From positions 116,937 through 131,936 of the forward strand of contig JAWQFJ010001188.1 in NCBI GenBank assembly GCA_034096865.1: a DNA stretch of 15,000 nucleotides, given 5' to 3'. How positions within the stretch are numbered: the first letter of the stretch is position 1; every line of letters starts with the position of its first letter. The stretch comes from Theodoxus fluviatilis. Lineage: Eukaryota > Mollusca > Gastropoda > Cycloneritida > Neritidae. This document shows, piece by piece, positions 1 to 8,600 of the stretch. The position numbers and the translations under genes are program-made. The notes beneath the pieces were generated by a model that was not told where the DNA came from, ran no database searches, and worked only from the letters and a program-made list of their open reading frames with translations.

Positions 1-19
1 GAATTGGGAAGTGTTGGCA

Positions 20-37
20 TATACATGTACATGTATA
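20..37. repeat. 18-bp perfect palindrome
   Basis: TATACATGTACATGTATA reads the same on both strands. It is built of alternating ACATGT units and is probably a degenerate simple repeat. No associated gene or element is visible. Confidence 0.6.
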
Positions 38-195
38 CCAGAATGTACTAACTACCCTCATGAAAAGATTGTCACTGGAAGATACTTACCTTGTGCCTGA
101 TCAATCAAGTAAAATGACTGAAAACTAAAACACAATCCTGACTAAAGATTCCTTATTTTTAAAATCAATAGCTTGTCCCTCAAAAATTTTTTTAG

Positions 196-291
196 GAAAT
201 GCAATGGCACTAAAGGGCAATTTCCAAACCAGTGACATTCTCAAATTACTGTCAGCCAGTGGAGTTCTCATTGCAAATGGTGATTTTGCAG
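196..291 (+). CDS. Candidate internal coding exon, unknown product
   Basis: A T-rich tract ending TTTTTTTAG at 195 is followed by 96 bp and then CAG|GTAAAG at 289-297, a good match to a splice donor. Only one of the three frames is open across the segment. It reads from the third base and includes ALKGNFQTSDILKLLSASGV followed by LIANGDFAG. Both boundaries fall in phase 1, so the exon would be symmetrical and could be skipped without a frame change. I do not recognise the protein. No partner exon is visible nearby. A 31-codon open frame arises by chance fairly often, so the call rests mainly on the paired splice sites and the ordinary amino-acid composition. The alternative is non-coding AT-rich DNA. 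Confidence 0.3.
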
Positions 292-718
292 GTAAAGGAA
301 TGCTTGGCTAAACTATAAACCATACAATCAACATCATGAAAGGAGAAAACTGCCACAATGAAAAACCCAAGCATGCAGAGGTCTCTCATTCTCATAAACA
401 CACAGGTCAGGTTGATAGAGATCATACATCACTGTTATTAAAAAGCTGGAATGCAAAGAAAGGAGCAGCATTCACAAATCACACGTCACATTGCTGTGAT
501 TAAATCAGTGTGCATCTACAACTCTCCCTGTAGTCCAAGAGGAAATAAATTTAGTTCCAGGACACCATAAGCGGGATGTACTCAATAACCTCAACAGCAT
601 GTGGCCACACTTTCTTAGCAGAATTAATTCATCATCTGTTCTGCTTCATATCGATGATACAGGTGTAAAGCACTGATATGCATGTGGACATGAGCCAAAG
701 GAACAAGAACACTCTGAA
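292..718. other. AT-rich stretch, nothing recognised
   Basis: I see no long open frame, repeat or element signature. If 196-291 is an exon, this would be the start of its downstream intron. Confidence 0.5.
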
Positions 719-1387
719 ATGGAAGAAAGCAGCCTCTGCAACCTGCTAGTCTTGAGAACTGAACAAACCAGGGACATACATACAAGACATACTACAGTAC
801 CAGCCACTTCCTCTGCAGCACTGACAGCCAGATGCCCAGATCCTCATCAGATGTCAAGCAGGACACAGCTCCTCAAAGACTGGATGTCCGCACCACGTGT
901 ACAGATGGAACAAGCATGGACAAGAGTGAGGACAGGGAGGGATCCAGTCACCTCGACCAAGCTCCTCACTGCTGTTGCCGTCACTACAGACCCAAAGCGA
1001 CAACGAAGATCATTTACGGAGGACGGTTGCAGGGCCGAATTCAGCACGACAGCAGAACTGCAGGCCTGCGCGTGGAACCGGCGGCCCGGCACACCACGAC
1101 AGGCATTATTGATCTGTGACAACGGCAGCTCAGCTCGCAGCACCGGCACCGCAGGGCTCCCAGGCTCAACCCTGGACGTCCTAGCCCTTGCTCTAACCGC
1201 CCGTGCTGCCACTGCCACCATCTCCCCAGCACTCTCTGGTGGTGTTGGTGGCTGGTATGGTGTCAGTGATGGGGATGATGGTTCTGGAGCTGCAAGCCCC
1301 TCAGCTGTAAACCTCCCTGGGTCACACTTTGAAGACTGCGGCCTTACTGCAAATTGGCTGGGTCTCTCCTTACAAGCAGTTAGGTGA
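719..1387 (+). CDS. Unrecognised 222-codon ORF in a CpG-richer patch
   Basis: This is the longest non-repetitive open frame in the window, starting ATG at 719 and ending TGA at 1385-1387. Its second half (from about 1130) uses many codons ending in C or T. It encodes a small-residue-rich stretch (Ala, Gly, Ser, Thr) ending GSHFEDCGLTANWLGLSLQA. About 1010-1240 is clearly richer in GC and in CpG than its surroundings. The opposite strand is also open at 847-1416 (189 codons, rich in Ala, Arg, Val and Pro), so the openness may simply reflect scarce TA-containing stops in GC-rich DNA. I recognise no domain on either strand. It could be a terminal exon, a promoter-proximal first exon of a minus-strand gene, or a chance ORF in a GC-rich patch. 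Strand is uncertain; I favour + only on third-base pattern. Confidence 0.25.
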   Translation: MEESSLCNLLVLRTEQTRDIHTRHTTVPATSSAALTARCPDPHQMSSRTQLLKDWMSAPRVQMEQAWTRVRTGRDPVTSTKLLTAVAVTTDPKRQRRSFTEDGCRAEFSTTAELQACAWNRRPGTPRQALLICDNGSSARSTGTAGLPGSTLDVLALALTARAATATISPALSGGVGGWYGVSDGDDGSGAASPSAVNLPGSHFEDCGLTANWLGLSLQAVR

Positions 1388-1416
1388 TATAAATTATGCA
1401 CAGCATCCGAATCCAA

Positions 1417-1716
1417 GGTGCAGGCAGGTCATACAATGGTGGAAATAATCAATAAATGACTTGCAAGTCCTTGAAAAACATTATTCTAGACCCAGTTAAT
1501 TCCTAAATGGGAGACAAGTCACTGGAATAGTTCTTTGTAATTGTGTACTGTCAAGTATAATCTCTTTCCTAATGTTATACTTTTGTTTCAGGTCATGAAG
1601 TTTCAAGAAAATATGACAACACAACACAAAAAAGGGAAAGGTTGGACACAATCTGAGAACAATAAAAAGATAGACTGGAGAGGCGAACAAGGGTGCAGAG
1701 AACAGGCAGTATGTTC
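1417..1716. other. Intergenic or intronic AT-rich DNA
   Basis: Nothing recognisable apart from short AT-rich ORFs on both strands. It leads directly into the compound microsatellite that follows. Confidence 0.5.
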
Positions 1717-1840
1717 ATGTGTGTGTGTGTGTGTGTGTGTGTGTGCTTGTGTGTGTGCTTGTGTGTATATGTGTGTGCATGTGCATGCATACATGTGTGT
1801 GCAAATGCTTGTGTATGTGTGTGCATGCATGCCTTTGTGT

Positions 1841-1912
<72 letters not shown>

Positions 1913-2109
1913 CATGCAGGCAGGCACGCAGGCAGGCACGCAGGCAGACAGGCAGGCAGGCAGGCAGATGGACAAGCAAAGAAAGACAGACAGAAAGATA
2001 GACAGACAGACAGATGGACGGGCGGATGGACAGACACGGATGGACAGACACGGATGGACGGACACAGACGGACGGACGGATGGACGAACAGACAGACAGA
2101 GACAGACAG
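1717..2109. repeat. Compound microsatellite: TG, then GGCA, GACA and GGAC
   Basis: The + strand runs from (TG)n with many T/A/C interruptions (about 1717-1880), through (GGCA)n (about 1882-1972), to (GACA)n mixed with GGAC/GGATG units (about 1984-2106). Neighbouring tracts differ by one base per unit, as expected if one motif was seeded from another by point mutation and slippage. All six frames stay open over parts of it, giving artefactual Cys/Val, His/Thr and Arg/Gln/Ala-rich ORFs that should not be annotated as genes. Confidence 0.95.
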
Positions 2110-2372
2110 CTCATATGACAACAAAAAGACACACAAGGTATGTTGATGTGCTCGAAGAGTCCAGAGTGTGCTTCAACAATATCAAAAAACGATCAAGTAA
2201 GCAAAGAATGAGTAAAAATGACAAAAAATGTTGGTCATCAATCCACTGAAGCGGCTAACAGGCAGTCTCTCTGAATGTCTGCTGACTTAATCAACTGCCT
2301 CAGTTTAACTTATTGGCATGCACATTCATAAGCTGTGGAAAATTCATTAAACCAATCTTTACTCCCCCACCT

Positions 2373-2373
<1 letters not shown>

Positions 2374-2432
<59 letters not shown>
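2374..2432. repeat. (CA)n microsatellite, about 29 units
   Basis: An uninterrupted CA run preceded by a short C-rich tract (CTCCCCCACCTC). The flanking sequence is AT-rich and unremarkable. Confidence 0.97.
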
Positions 2433-2434
<2 letters not shown>

Positions 2435-2653
2435 TAAAAATAGTTTATTCTACCAGATACTGCATTTTCCCATTTGTTTCAATACAAATGACAACAATGT
2501 TGCCCGGCATGACAAAGCAATAATATTTTTCCATGTTCATAAAATGATCATAAGTATGGCACAGTTGCAAATATATAACTTTGAATGATACTACCTATCT
2601 AAATGCCTTTGTAATGTTTAACCCACTTAACTGTTCAAATTTACTACTGACCC

Positions 2654-2912
2654 TTGCCTTGGGCAAAGGCTGTTGTTATTTGTTGACTCCAGCCAAAAAC
2701 CAAGGCTACAGCAAAATGTTGTTATGTTGCACTGTTATGTGGTAAGCTCCTAACATAACAACTGGCATTCTCTGGAGACAGAGATCAAATCCCATGAAGA
2801 CGGAGTGTGGCTGCCTATATGGCGGGGTGTTAAAAAACAGTCACACACGCAATCATCTCACCCACTTGGGTGATCCTGGGAGTGTTTAGCCCAGGTACGC
2901 AACAACAACAAC
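2654..2912 (+). mobile_element. tRNA-derived SINE-like retroposon with CAA tail
   Basis: A tRNA-like pol III promoter is visible. An A-box-like TGGTAAGCTC lies at about 2740-2749, and a B-box-like GATCAAATCCC at about 2783-2793, the spacing expected for a tRNA gene. The body follows, with GGCTGCCTATATGGCGGGGT at about 2811-2830 and a region around 2834-2895 containing CAGTCACACACGC and GATCCTGGGAGTG. It ends in a (CAA)n tail at 2900-2912. A 12-bp direct repeat, TACTACTGACCC, sits at 2642-2653 and 2913-2924, immediately outside the unit, and is best read as a target-site duplication. About 80 bp between the left repeat and the tRNA-like part is not obviously SINE, so the element carries an extra 5' head or inserted beside something else. 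The body resembles central domains I recall from molluscan SINEs; this is not verified. Confidence 0.72.
2740..2793 (+). promoter_or_regulatory. Internal pol III promoter (A and B boxes) of the SINE
   Basis: The A box matches TRGYNNANNNG approximately. The B box GATCAAATCCC matches the core of GGTTCRANYCC with substitutions in its first bases. The two are 43 nt apart. Activity in this degenerate copy is doubtful. Confidence 0.55.
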
Positions 2913-3147
2913 TACTACTGACCCAAACTTTACTTAATGCAGAAAAAAGGTATACAGGGCGGGGAAGATCATATTGGCCATAACGTTTTACCTGTCATGC
3001 CAAACAAAACCACAGTGCTGTTTAAAGAGGACATCACCAGGGCAGTGTTTTCGCATTAGGGACAAAGCCATGAAAGTTTGCCAAGATGATTTGTACATCC
3101 AGAACAGCTAGTTCACTTTGTTGATATCACGAGGAAGAATAGACTTA

Positions 3148-3735
3148 AGAGTCTACGGGGCTATTGTTAATCACAAAGGAAAAGGTAGGAAGAGATAAAG
3201 CACTACTAGAGGTGTTGGTGTAATCATCAGAACATCTCTAAGCAGTCAAGAATGCTGCTTCACTACAAACTGAATGGACAATGAACTATAGAGACTGGAG
3301 ATCAGTCTCCTCTTGAACAGTGAGGAGCAGCTTGCTGGAGCATAATCTTCATGCTAGGAAAAGGACATTTGGGGATGATTAGGCCACAGGACAAAGAGAG
3401 TGCAGTGATGTCTTTGATTACAAATACTGGACAAGTGCAGACTGGTCATAAGTCATGTTCTTTGCTGGGTCCCACTTTGAGTTCTTCCCATCACCAGGTC
3501 ATGTTAAAGTGAGGGGAAGGTCTGGCAAAGTCTTCCAACCAAAGTGTTTGGTTCCAACAGCAAAACTTGGGGTTAGATCCAGTGTAGTTCATGGAGCAAT
3601 GTTAGTTTCTGGGTTGTGTCCCAAAGTTGTTAGAAGGCAGCATCAATAATGTTACATACAGAATTATAATGAAACAAGCCATGCATCTGTCAGCACAGTA
3701 ACTGTTTCCCATGGGCAGAAGGTGGGTTTTCCAGC

Positions 3736-3827
<92 letters not shown>

Positions 3828-4010
3828 AGCATGTCCAATGATTTTGTATTTCACAAATGATAAAAGTAGCTCTACAAATCATCTTCAGATAAGAATAATT
3901 CCACTTAGGGGAATGACCAGTCTCCACCATAAAGCTAGGATCCAATGTCACACAACACATAATAAGGTGTATCTGGCAGAGGTGAAAGGATGATGAGCAA
4001 ACTAGTGATT
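3148..4010 (+). pseudogene. Decayed Tc1-family transposase, split by a microsatellite
   Basis: Fragments in several frames line up, in order, with a Tc1-type DDE transposase. From about 3169 there is NHKGKGRKR, a stop, then STTRGV and IIRTSLS, the linker and second helix-turn-helix. At about 3319 TVRSSLLEHNLHARKR matches the end of the helix-turn-helix. At 3422-3451 YKYWTSADWS then stop matches the WxxxDWxKV block. At 3455-3540 VMFFAGSHFEFF then VKVRGRSGKVFQPKCLVPT matches the first catalytic block and what follows it. The usual SDES is AGS here, so the first catalytic Asp is lost. From about 3630 EGSINNVTYRIIMKQ continues up to WVFQQ at 3723-3737. There (AG)n begins in place of the second catalytic Asp. 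Beyond it, from about 3862, KSSSTNHLQIRIIPL and then EWP resume the family pattern. Stops and frameshifts throughout show it is dead. I found no terminal inverted repeats, so element ends are approximate. Confidence 0.78.
3738..3824. repeat. (AG)43 microsatellite inside the Tc1 relic
   Basis: A pure AG run that begins directly after the codons for FQQ (3729-3737) of the transposase relic. The first GA of the run coincides with the GAY codon expected for the catalytic Asp. Transposase-like sequence resumes at about 3862. The array therefore expanded inside the old coding sequence. Confidence 0.95.
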
Positions 4011-4032
4011 TACCAGGGCATGGGGGTAGGGG

Positions 4033-4418
<386 letters not shown>

Positions 4419-4574
4419 CTCACATATGCACATTCACAGCCAGCCAGCTAGCAAGCCAGCCAGAGAGACAGAAAGATAAACTGAGAGAAAAAGAGATTGT
4501 GAGAGTACAAAATTACTTGACAGCTGAAAAGCTTCCCTGCTTGTAACAGAGAACAAGAAGGGCAAAGCCCATAC

Positions 4575-5382
4575 GACTCACATGCTTGACCTTGACCTTT
4601 ATATGACCTTGACCTTCAGGTGACCTTCAAGGTCAAGGTCAAACAACTAAACCTACCAATGACATCATACACTAAGAAATGCTTTACACTTTTTTCCTAC
4701 CAAAATACATGTGACCTTGACCCAAGGTCAAGGTCATCCAAGGTCATGCAACACAAAGCTGTTAATTCAAGACATAGGAAGCACAATGGCACTTTCTACC
4801 ATGAGATATGGTCACTTTTAGTGGTTCACTACCCCATTTTGGTCACATTTCATAAGGGTCAAAGTGACCTTGACCTTGATGATATGTGACCAAATGTGTC
4901 TCATGATGAAAGTATAACATGTGCCCCACATAATTATTAAGTTTGAAACAGTTATCTTCCATAGTTCAGGGTCAAGGTCACTTCAAAATATGTATACAAT
5001 CCAACTTTAAAGAGCTCCTGTGACCTTGACCTTGAAGCAAGGTCAACCAAACTGGTATCAAAAGATAGGGCTTACTTTGCCCTATATACCATATATAGGT
5101 CAGGTATCCAATCTCAAAAACTTCAGAGAAAATTGAGAAAATGTGAAAAATGACTGTTTTTACACAACATTTATGGCCCCTGCGACCTTGACCTTGAAGC
5201 AAGGACAAGTCACTATGTATGTTTTTTGAGGCCTTGTCATCATACACCATCATGCCACATTTGGTATTGATAGACTTAATAGTCTCAGAGAAAAATCCAA
5301 CGTTAAAGTTTTCGGACGCCCGGACGCCCGGACGGACGAAACGGGTGAGTACATAGACTCACTTTTGCTTCGCATGTGAGTC
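4575..5382. mobile_element. TIR-bounded non-autonomous element loaded with TGACCT half-sites
   Basis: The ends are an 11-bp perfect inverted repeat: GACTCACATGC at 4575-4585 and GCATGTGAGTC at 5372-5382. Between them AGGTCA or its complement TGACCT occurs 19 times: at 4587, 4593, 4604, 4610, 4621, 4630, 4636, 4712, 4725, 4731, 4741, 4865, 4871, 4975, 5021, 5027, 5040, 5097 and 5189. Many are abutted head-to-tail as TGACCTTGACCT, and a few are everted. The right end has a CGGACGCC-type tract (about 5314-5339) and nested hairpins. There is no convincing coding sequence, and no target-site duplication is obvious. The layout suggests a non-autonomous DNA element; similar sequences are common in molluscan DNA as I remember it, but the superfamily is unknown. 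Half-sites of this type are the known target of nuclear receptors, including NR5A, ERR and GCNF classes. Confidence 0.7.
5346..5382. repeat. Terminal hairpins of the half-site element
   Basis: GACTCAC (5356-5362) pairs perfectly with GTGAGTC (5376-5382) around a 13-nt loop. TGAGT (5346-5350) can also pair with ACTCA (5357-5361). The right element end can therefore fold in two mutually exclusive ways. Confidence 0.7.
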
Positions 5383-6342
5383 AAAAAGGATGAGTGAGTG
5401 GGATGCTGAAGGGAATCAAGAAAAAATAAGTACAAGAGATGGAAGTGAAAGGACAACAGAAAAGGAAGTGAAAGAAGTAGATAGAACAGGAAGGATCTGA
5501 CAGACAAAGGGGCAGACACATTTGTGTGGAGGAGCAAAAGGGGGTGGAGGTTGCAGGTGATGCAGGTGAACATTCTAATGATTTCAGGATATAGAGAATC
5601 TTAGAAAAAGCCAAGAGATCAGGAATTATAACTTCAAACTACAGTCAACTTCTACTAATAGTATGTCTACAAAGCAGGATCTTGCCATTATTATATTATA
5701 TGCAGGAAGCATGCGATTATTTTGCGAAAGATCTGAGAACAGCTTAAAAACCAAAGATTGACATCAGTAATTACAAGCTTAAGATAAGCACCTTTAAAAC
5801 TCTGCAGTTACGTAAAACAGCAGTCCTCTTGAGCAGGGGTTGACCTTTGCTAACCACTTCACACAATTGACTAAGTGTGGTGGCTCAGCCTGTTGGCAAT
5901 TAATTGTGCAAAGGGACTACGCGCCACATTTCAATCTTGGTCTCACTGCTTATTTTCCATCATTACCAAAAGAAAAAAACTGCATCCTCTTTATAAACAG
6001 ATGAAACATTAACACAACCCTTTCTATGAGTTTCTTTACAAAGTCACATGCCTTCAAAACTCTGCTTTACAGCATTTTCTGACCCAAATAACTGGAGGGG
6101 AAAAACCCAAAAAGTATTTATATCAAAAAGTTTTATGTGAATTAAATACAGACGAAATTCTGCCTTTAGGGAAATACTGAACTGTTTCTCATAAGTTTTC
6201 ACTTTTGCCTTCACATCTTTGTTTGGCAAAAAGGTCATTCATTGCACACTAAACAGTTCAACTCAGAGTAAACTGCTAAGTTTTATAATTCATCACCACT
6301 GGACTTTCATACTTTTTAGAGAATGGTGCCTAACTTTGGTTC
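5383..6342. other. About 960 bp without recognised features
   Basis: Unique-looking AT-rich DNA. Purine-rich from about 5385 to 5550 on the + strand. No motif, element or credible ORF was recognised. Confidence 0.5.
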
Positions 6343-6462
6343 GTGGGAAGTATTTTTATGTTAATGCAAATTGTTGTTGTCGATGATGTTGCAGACTACA
6401 AAATTCAGAATAACTTTAATTTGTCAATACCAAACCTAGACCCTTCACCACAGCAAAAGGCA

Positions 6463-6687
6463 TCAATTTTTTTGTTGGAAACACCAGAAGGCAGCAACAT
6501 CAGTGCTGACGATAGCATTACCGGAAGTGAGGGTAATGTAATCACCAATCCAGTCAATCCAAGCGTTTAGTATGATTACTGCAGAATGGATGGATCGATC
6601 TTCAGTATCCATCCATAGGAAGACAGCAAAGTCAGGTTGCTTTTCACTGGGTCCAGTGGACTGGTCGTATGAATTGACCCACCCCAT
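6463..6687 (-). CDS. Unrecognised small ORF, probably not a gene
   Basis: A 74-codon minus-strand frame (MGWVNSYDQSTGPSEK onward) of ordinary composition with an in-frame stop four codons upstream. Its stop is followed, on the minus strand at about 6408-6418, by ATTAAAGTTATT, which could be a variant polyadenylation signal or just AT-rich DNA. The + strand is also open at 6343-6570. A 10-bp inverted repeat (ATGGATGGAT at 6586-6595, ATCCATCCAT at 6607-6616) lies within it. No domain was recognised; it may be the 3' portion of a decayed element. Confidence 0.12.
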   Translation of the reverse strand: MGWVNSYDQSTGPSEKQPDFAVFLWMDTEDRSIHSAVIILNAWIDWIGDYITLTSGNAIVSTDVAAFWCFQQKN

Positions 6688-6790
6688 CTCCTTATGCTAC
6701 GAGTCAAAGTCAAATAACTGAGGGAATTGAGATGAGTTGCTCTTGTTCTAACCAGCTCTGGTGAAATTGTAGTCAACTGCCATACTAACG

Positions 6791-7092
6791 CTGAAACGGT
6801 CAATGTCACCAACATTTCCGTACACTGTACCCCAGTTTCAAATCTCGGCATTTCTCGCAAGAACGGACATTTATAAACGTCGTTTAGCTTAAGATTACAC
6901 CCGAATCACGCGGACCGTTAAGGTGCATGGAGTACAGTATCGCAGAGCAAGATGTTGTCACAAAACGCAGATACATTAACGCAGTCGGATCTTAGCATAA
7001 CTCCCCGGGCGTGCGAGTCATGTGACTGTAAGGCCGAGATTTCAAAACTGGGGTACAGTGTCCGGAAATGTTGGTGACAACGACCATTTCAG
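6791..7092. mobile_element. MITE with about 60-bp terminal inverted repeats
   Basis: The left end (6791-6849) and the reverse complement of the right end (7033-7092) align over 59/60 positions with five mismatches and one gap, about 90% identity. The shared core includes GTCACCAACATTTCC and ACACTGTACCCCAGTTT. CCATACTA occurs at 6780-6787 and at 7093-7100: flush with the right end and three bases from the left end. This fits an 8-bp target-site duplication. The 183-bp interior has no coding potential I can see. An 8-bp duplication occurs in hAT and a few other DNA-transposon superfamilies, but the terminal CTGAAA is not typical of hAT, so I leave the superfamily open. Confidence 0.8.
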
Positions 7093-7333
7093 CCATACTA
7101 GCCTTTGAAGGTTGGTAGGCTGTATAACTCCAATTATTCATTAATGCATGGATTCATTCATTCACCTTGTCATGAACACAGAGGTGGTTAAAATACAACA
7201 TGCAAGCTGTATCCAATGATAATACTTGAATTTGAATGTGTATTCAAGAAAAATTGTATTTCAATATAGTATGCACACTCTGCTCTTCTGTATAACATTT
7301 TTGACACGATGTTTTGTTGTTAATGTTGATTAG

Positions 7334-7497
7334 GTGTGTGTGTGTGTGTGTGTGTATACATGTGTAGTGTGTGTGTGTGTATGTGTGTAGTGTGTGTGTG
7401 TGTATATATGTGTGTGTGTGTGTGTGTGTATGTGTGTGTGTGTGTGTGGTGTGTGTTCATGTGCATGCAAGAATGTGTGTGTGTGTGTGCATGTGTG
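7334..7497. repeat. Interrupted (TG)n tract
   Basis: TG runs broken by TATACA, TAG, TATATA and CATGCAAGAA segments. The TGTGTAGTG unit recurs at about 7361 and 7384, suggesting local duplication within the array. Z-DNA-prone. Confidence 0.93.
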
Positions 7498-7862
7498 TAA
7501 AATTAGAAAAATCTGAGAAGTGACATTTTTAAAACGAAATATTCAAAAGTGCATAAGTTGCTACGTCTAATCAAAACCTGATAGTGTGTGTCACTTGAAA
7601 GACTGATTCTTCATTCATGACAAAGAAAGATAGCTAGTTCCAACTTTGAATCTACATCTTTATTTCAAATGCATTTACTCCAACTTATAAGTGCAGATTA
7701 TGTCTACACTTTCCACATCATTCTGATAAAATATCATCATTAATGCTGGTAAAGAAAAGTCATTGTAATTGTTTTTTCAATGGTTCCTTTTGAAATGGTA
7801 TGTTGAATCAACACACAGATTAAAAGCACAAACTTTTAATCTCTTTTCCAGCTAGATCATTT
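7498..7862. other. AT-rich DNA, nothing recognised
   Basis: No element signature or credible ORF. It lies between the TG tract and the G-rich motif. Confidence 0.5.
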
Positions 7863-7894
7863 GGGGGTGGGGGGGTGGGGGGTGGGGGGTGGGG
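7863..7894 (+). other. G-quadruplex motif
   Basis: Five G-runs of 5, 7, 6, 6 and 4 bases separated by single T residues. Single-base loops and long runs are the most stable arrangement for an intramolecular quadruplex. No gene is near enough to suggest a regulatory role. Confidence 0.8.
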
Positions 7895-8139
7895 TGTAAC
7901 AACAAACCTATCTAATTGGAAACACCACGCCACAACATTCTCGGTCAAATTTCATCATCACTGCATGTGCTCTCCAATGCAAGGGAAGCAACTCCTGAAC
8001 GTCCTGCCAAACGAGGCCTATTAATCATGTAGCACACATATAAAATTCTATTCCGTTCAGCAAATAACCTAACATAGTGAATCGTTATTTTTGGCAAACG
8101 CACAAAAGGAAATCATCCTGCAAAGTCACAGCATAGGCA

Positions 8140-8600
8140 CTGACCATTTCTGAAGTAAATACTGCAGCCGCCCAGAGGAGTACTGGCATGGGGTGAGGAC
8201 ATAGAGTGGGAAAGGAATCTGAACAGAATGACACACAAGGTCAAAGTGGACTGAGCCTTTGCGGCAGAGCTCCTCAAGACAGCAGCAGCAGCAATGTTAC
8301 CTGAGCAAGGGCTGGTCCTTGGCAAGACACTGTCGCTCCATGACCACCTAGAGAACGTCATGCGGATGAATGCAGCCTTGCTCCTCACATACGCACGCTG
8401 CAGGCCCACGCTCTCTCACGCATTGGGCAAGGGGCAGGGGGGCAGCCCCTTTGCTAATAGGCACAGCCCAGTGCTGCCTCCTCTCCCTACAACTGGAGTA
8501 GGAACCAGGGATTGGTGGAAGAAGACTGTGCCAGGCCAGTCTCCAGGCCTGCAGGATGCATTAGAACCGACAAGCAGGGGAAAATCAATTCATTGATCAA
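8140..8600. other. GC-richer segment, weak coding potential
   Basis: Overlapping frames are open on both strands (+ 8294-8596; - 8113-8409). The + frame begins MLPEQGLVLGKTLSLHDHLE and then becomes Pro/Gly-rich. On the minus strand CTCAG|GTAACA at about 8303 could be a splice donor. A (CAG)4 run lies at about 8280-8292. No domain was recognised and no strand clearly wins. It could hold an exon or an untranslated exon, or nothing. Confidence 0.25.

Noticed and set aside
1541..2249. Long ORFs on both strands (Cys/Val, His/Thr, Arg/Gln/Ala-rich)
   Set aside because: They are translations of TG, GGCA and GACA repeats; openness in many frames at once is a repeat artefact.
2740..2806. A genuine tRNA gene
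   Set aside because: A and B boxes are present but the B box is degenerate and I found no proper acceptor or anticodon stems; the downstream body, CAA tail and target duplication fit a SINE.
4575..5382. CRISPR-like array of short repeats
   Set aside because: TGACCT units occur on both strands at irregular spacing with no spacers of uniform length, in clearly eukaryotic DNA.
4620..5614. ORFs inside and beside the TGACCT element
   Set aside because: Repeated DLDL/KVKV-type peptides simply translate the TGACCT half-sites; no domain is visible.
5820..5945. Possible second SINE or element around a GC-richer segment
   Set aside because: No convincing A/B boxes, tail or flanking duplication could be found on either strand.
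6343..6860. Overlapping small ORFs on both strands as a gene
   Set aside because: Short, no domain, and partly inside the MITE inverted repeat; one is kept as a very low-confidence entry only.
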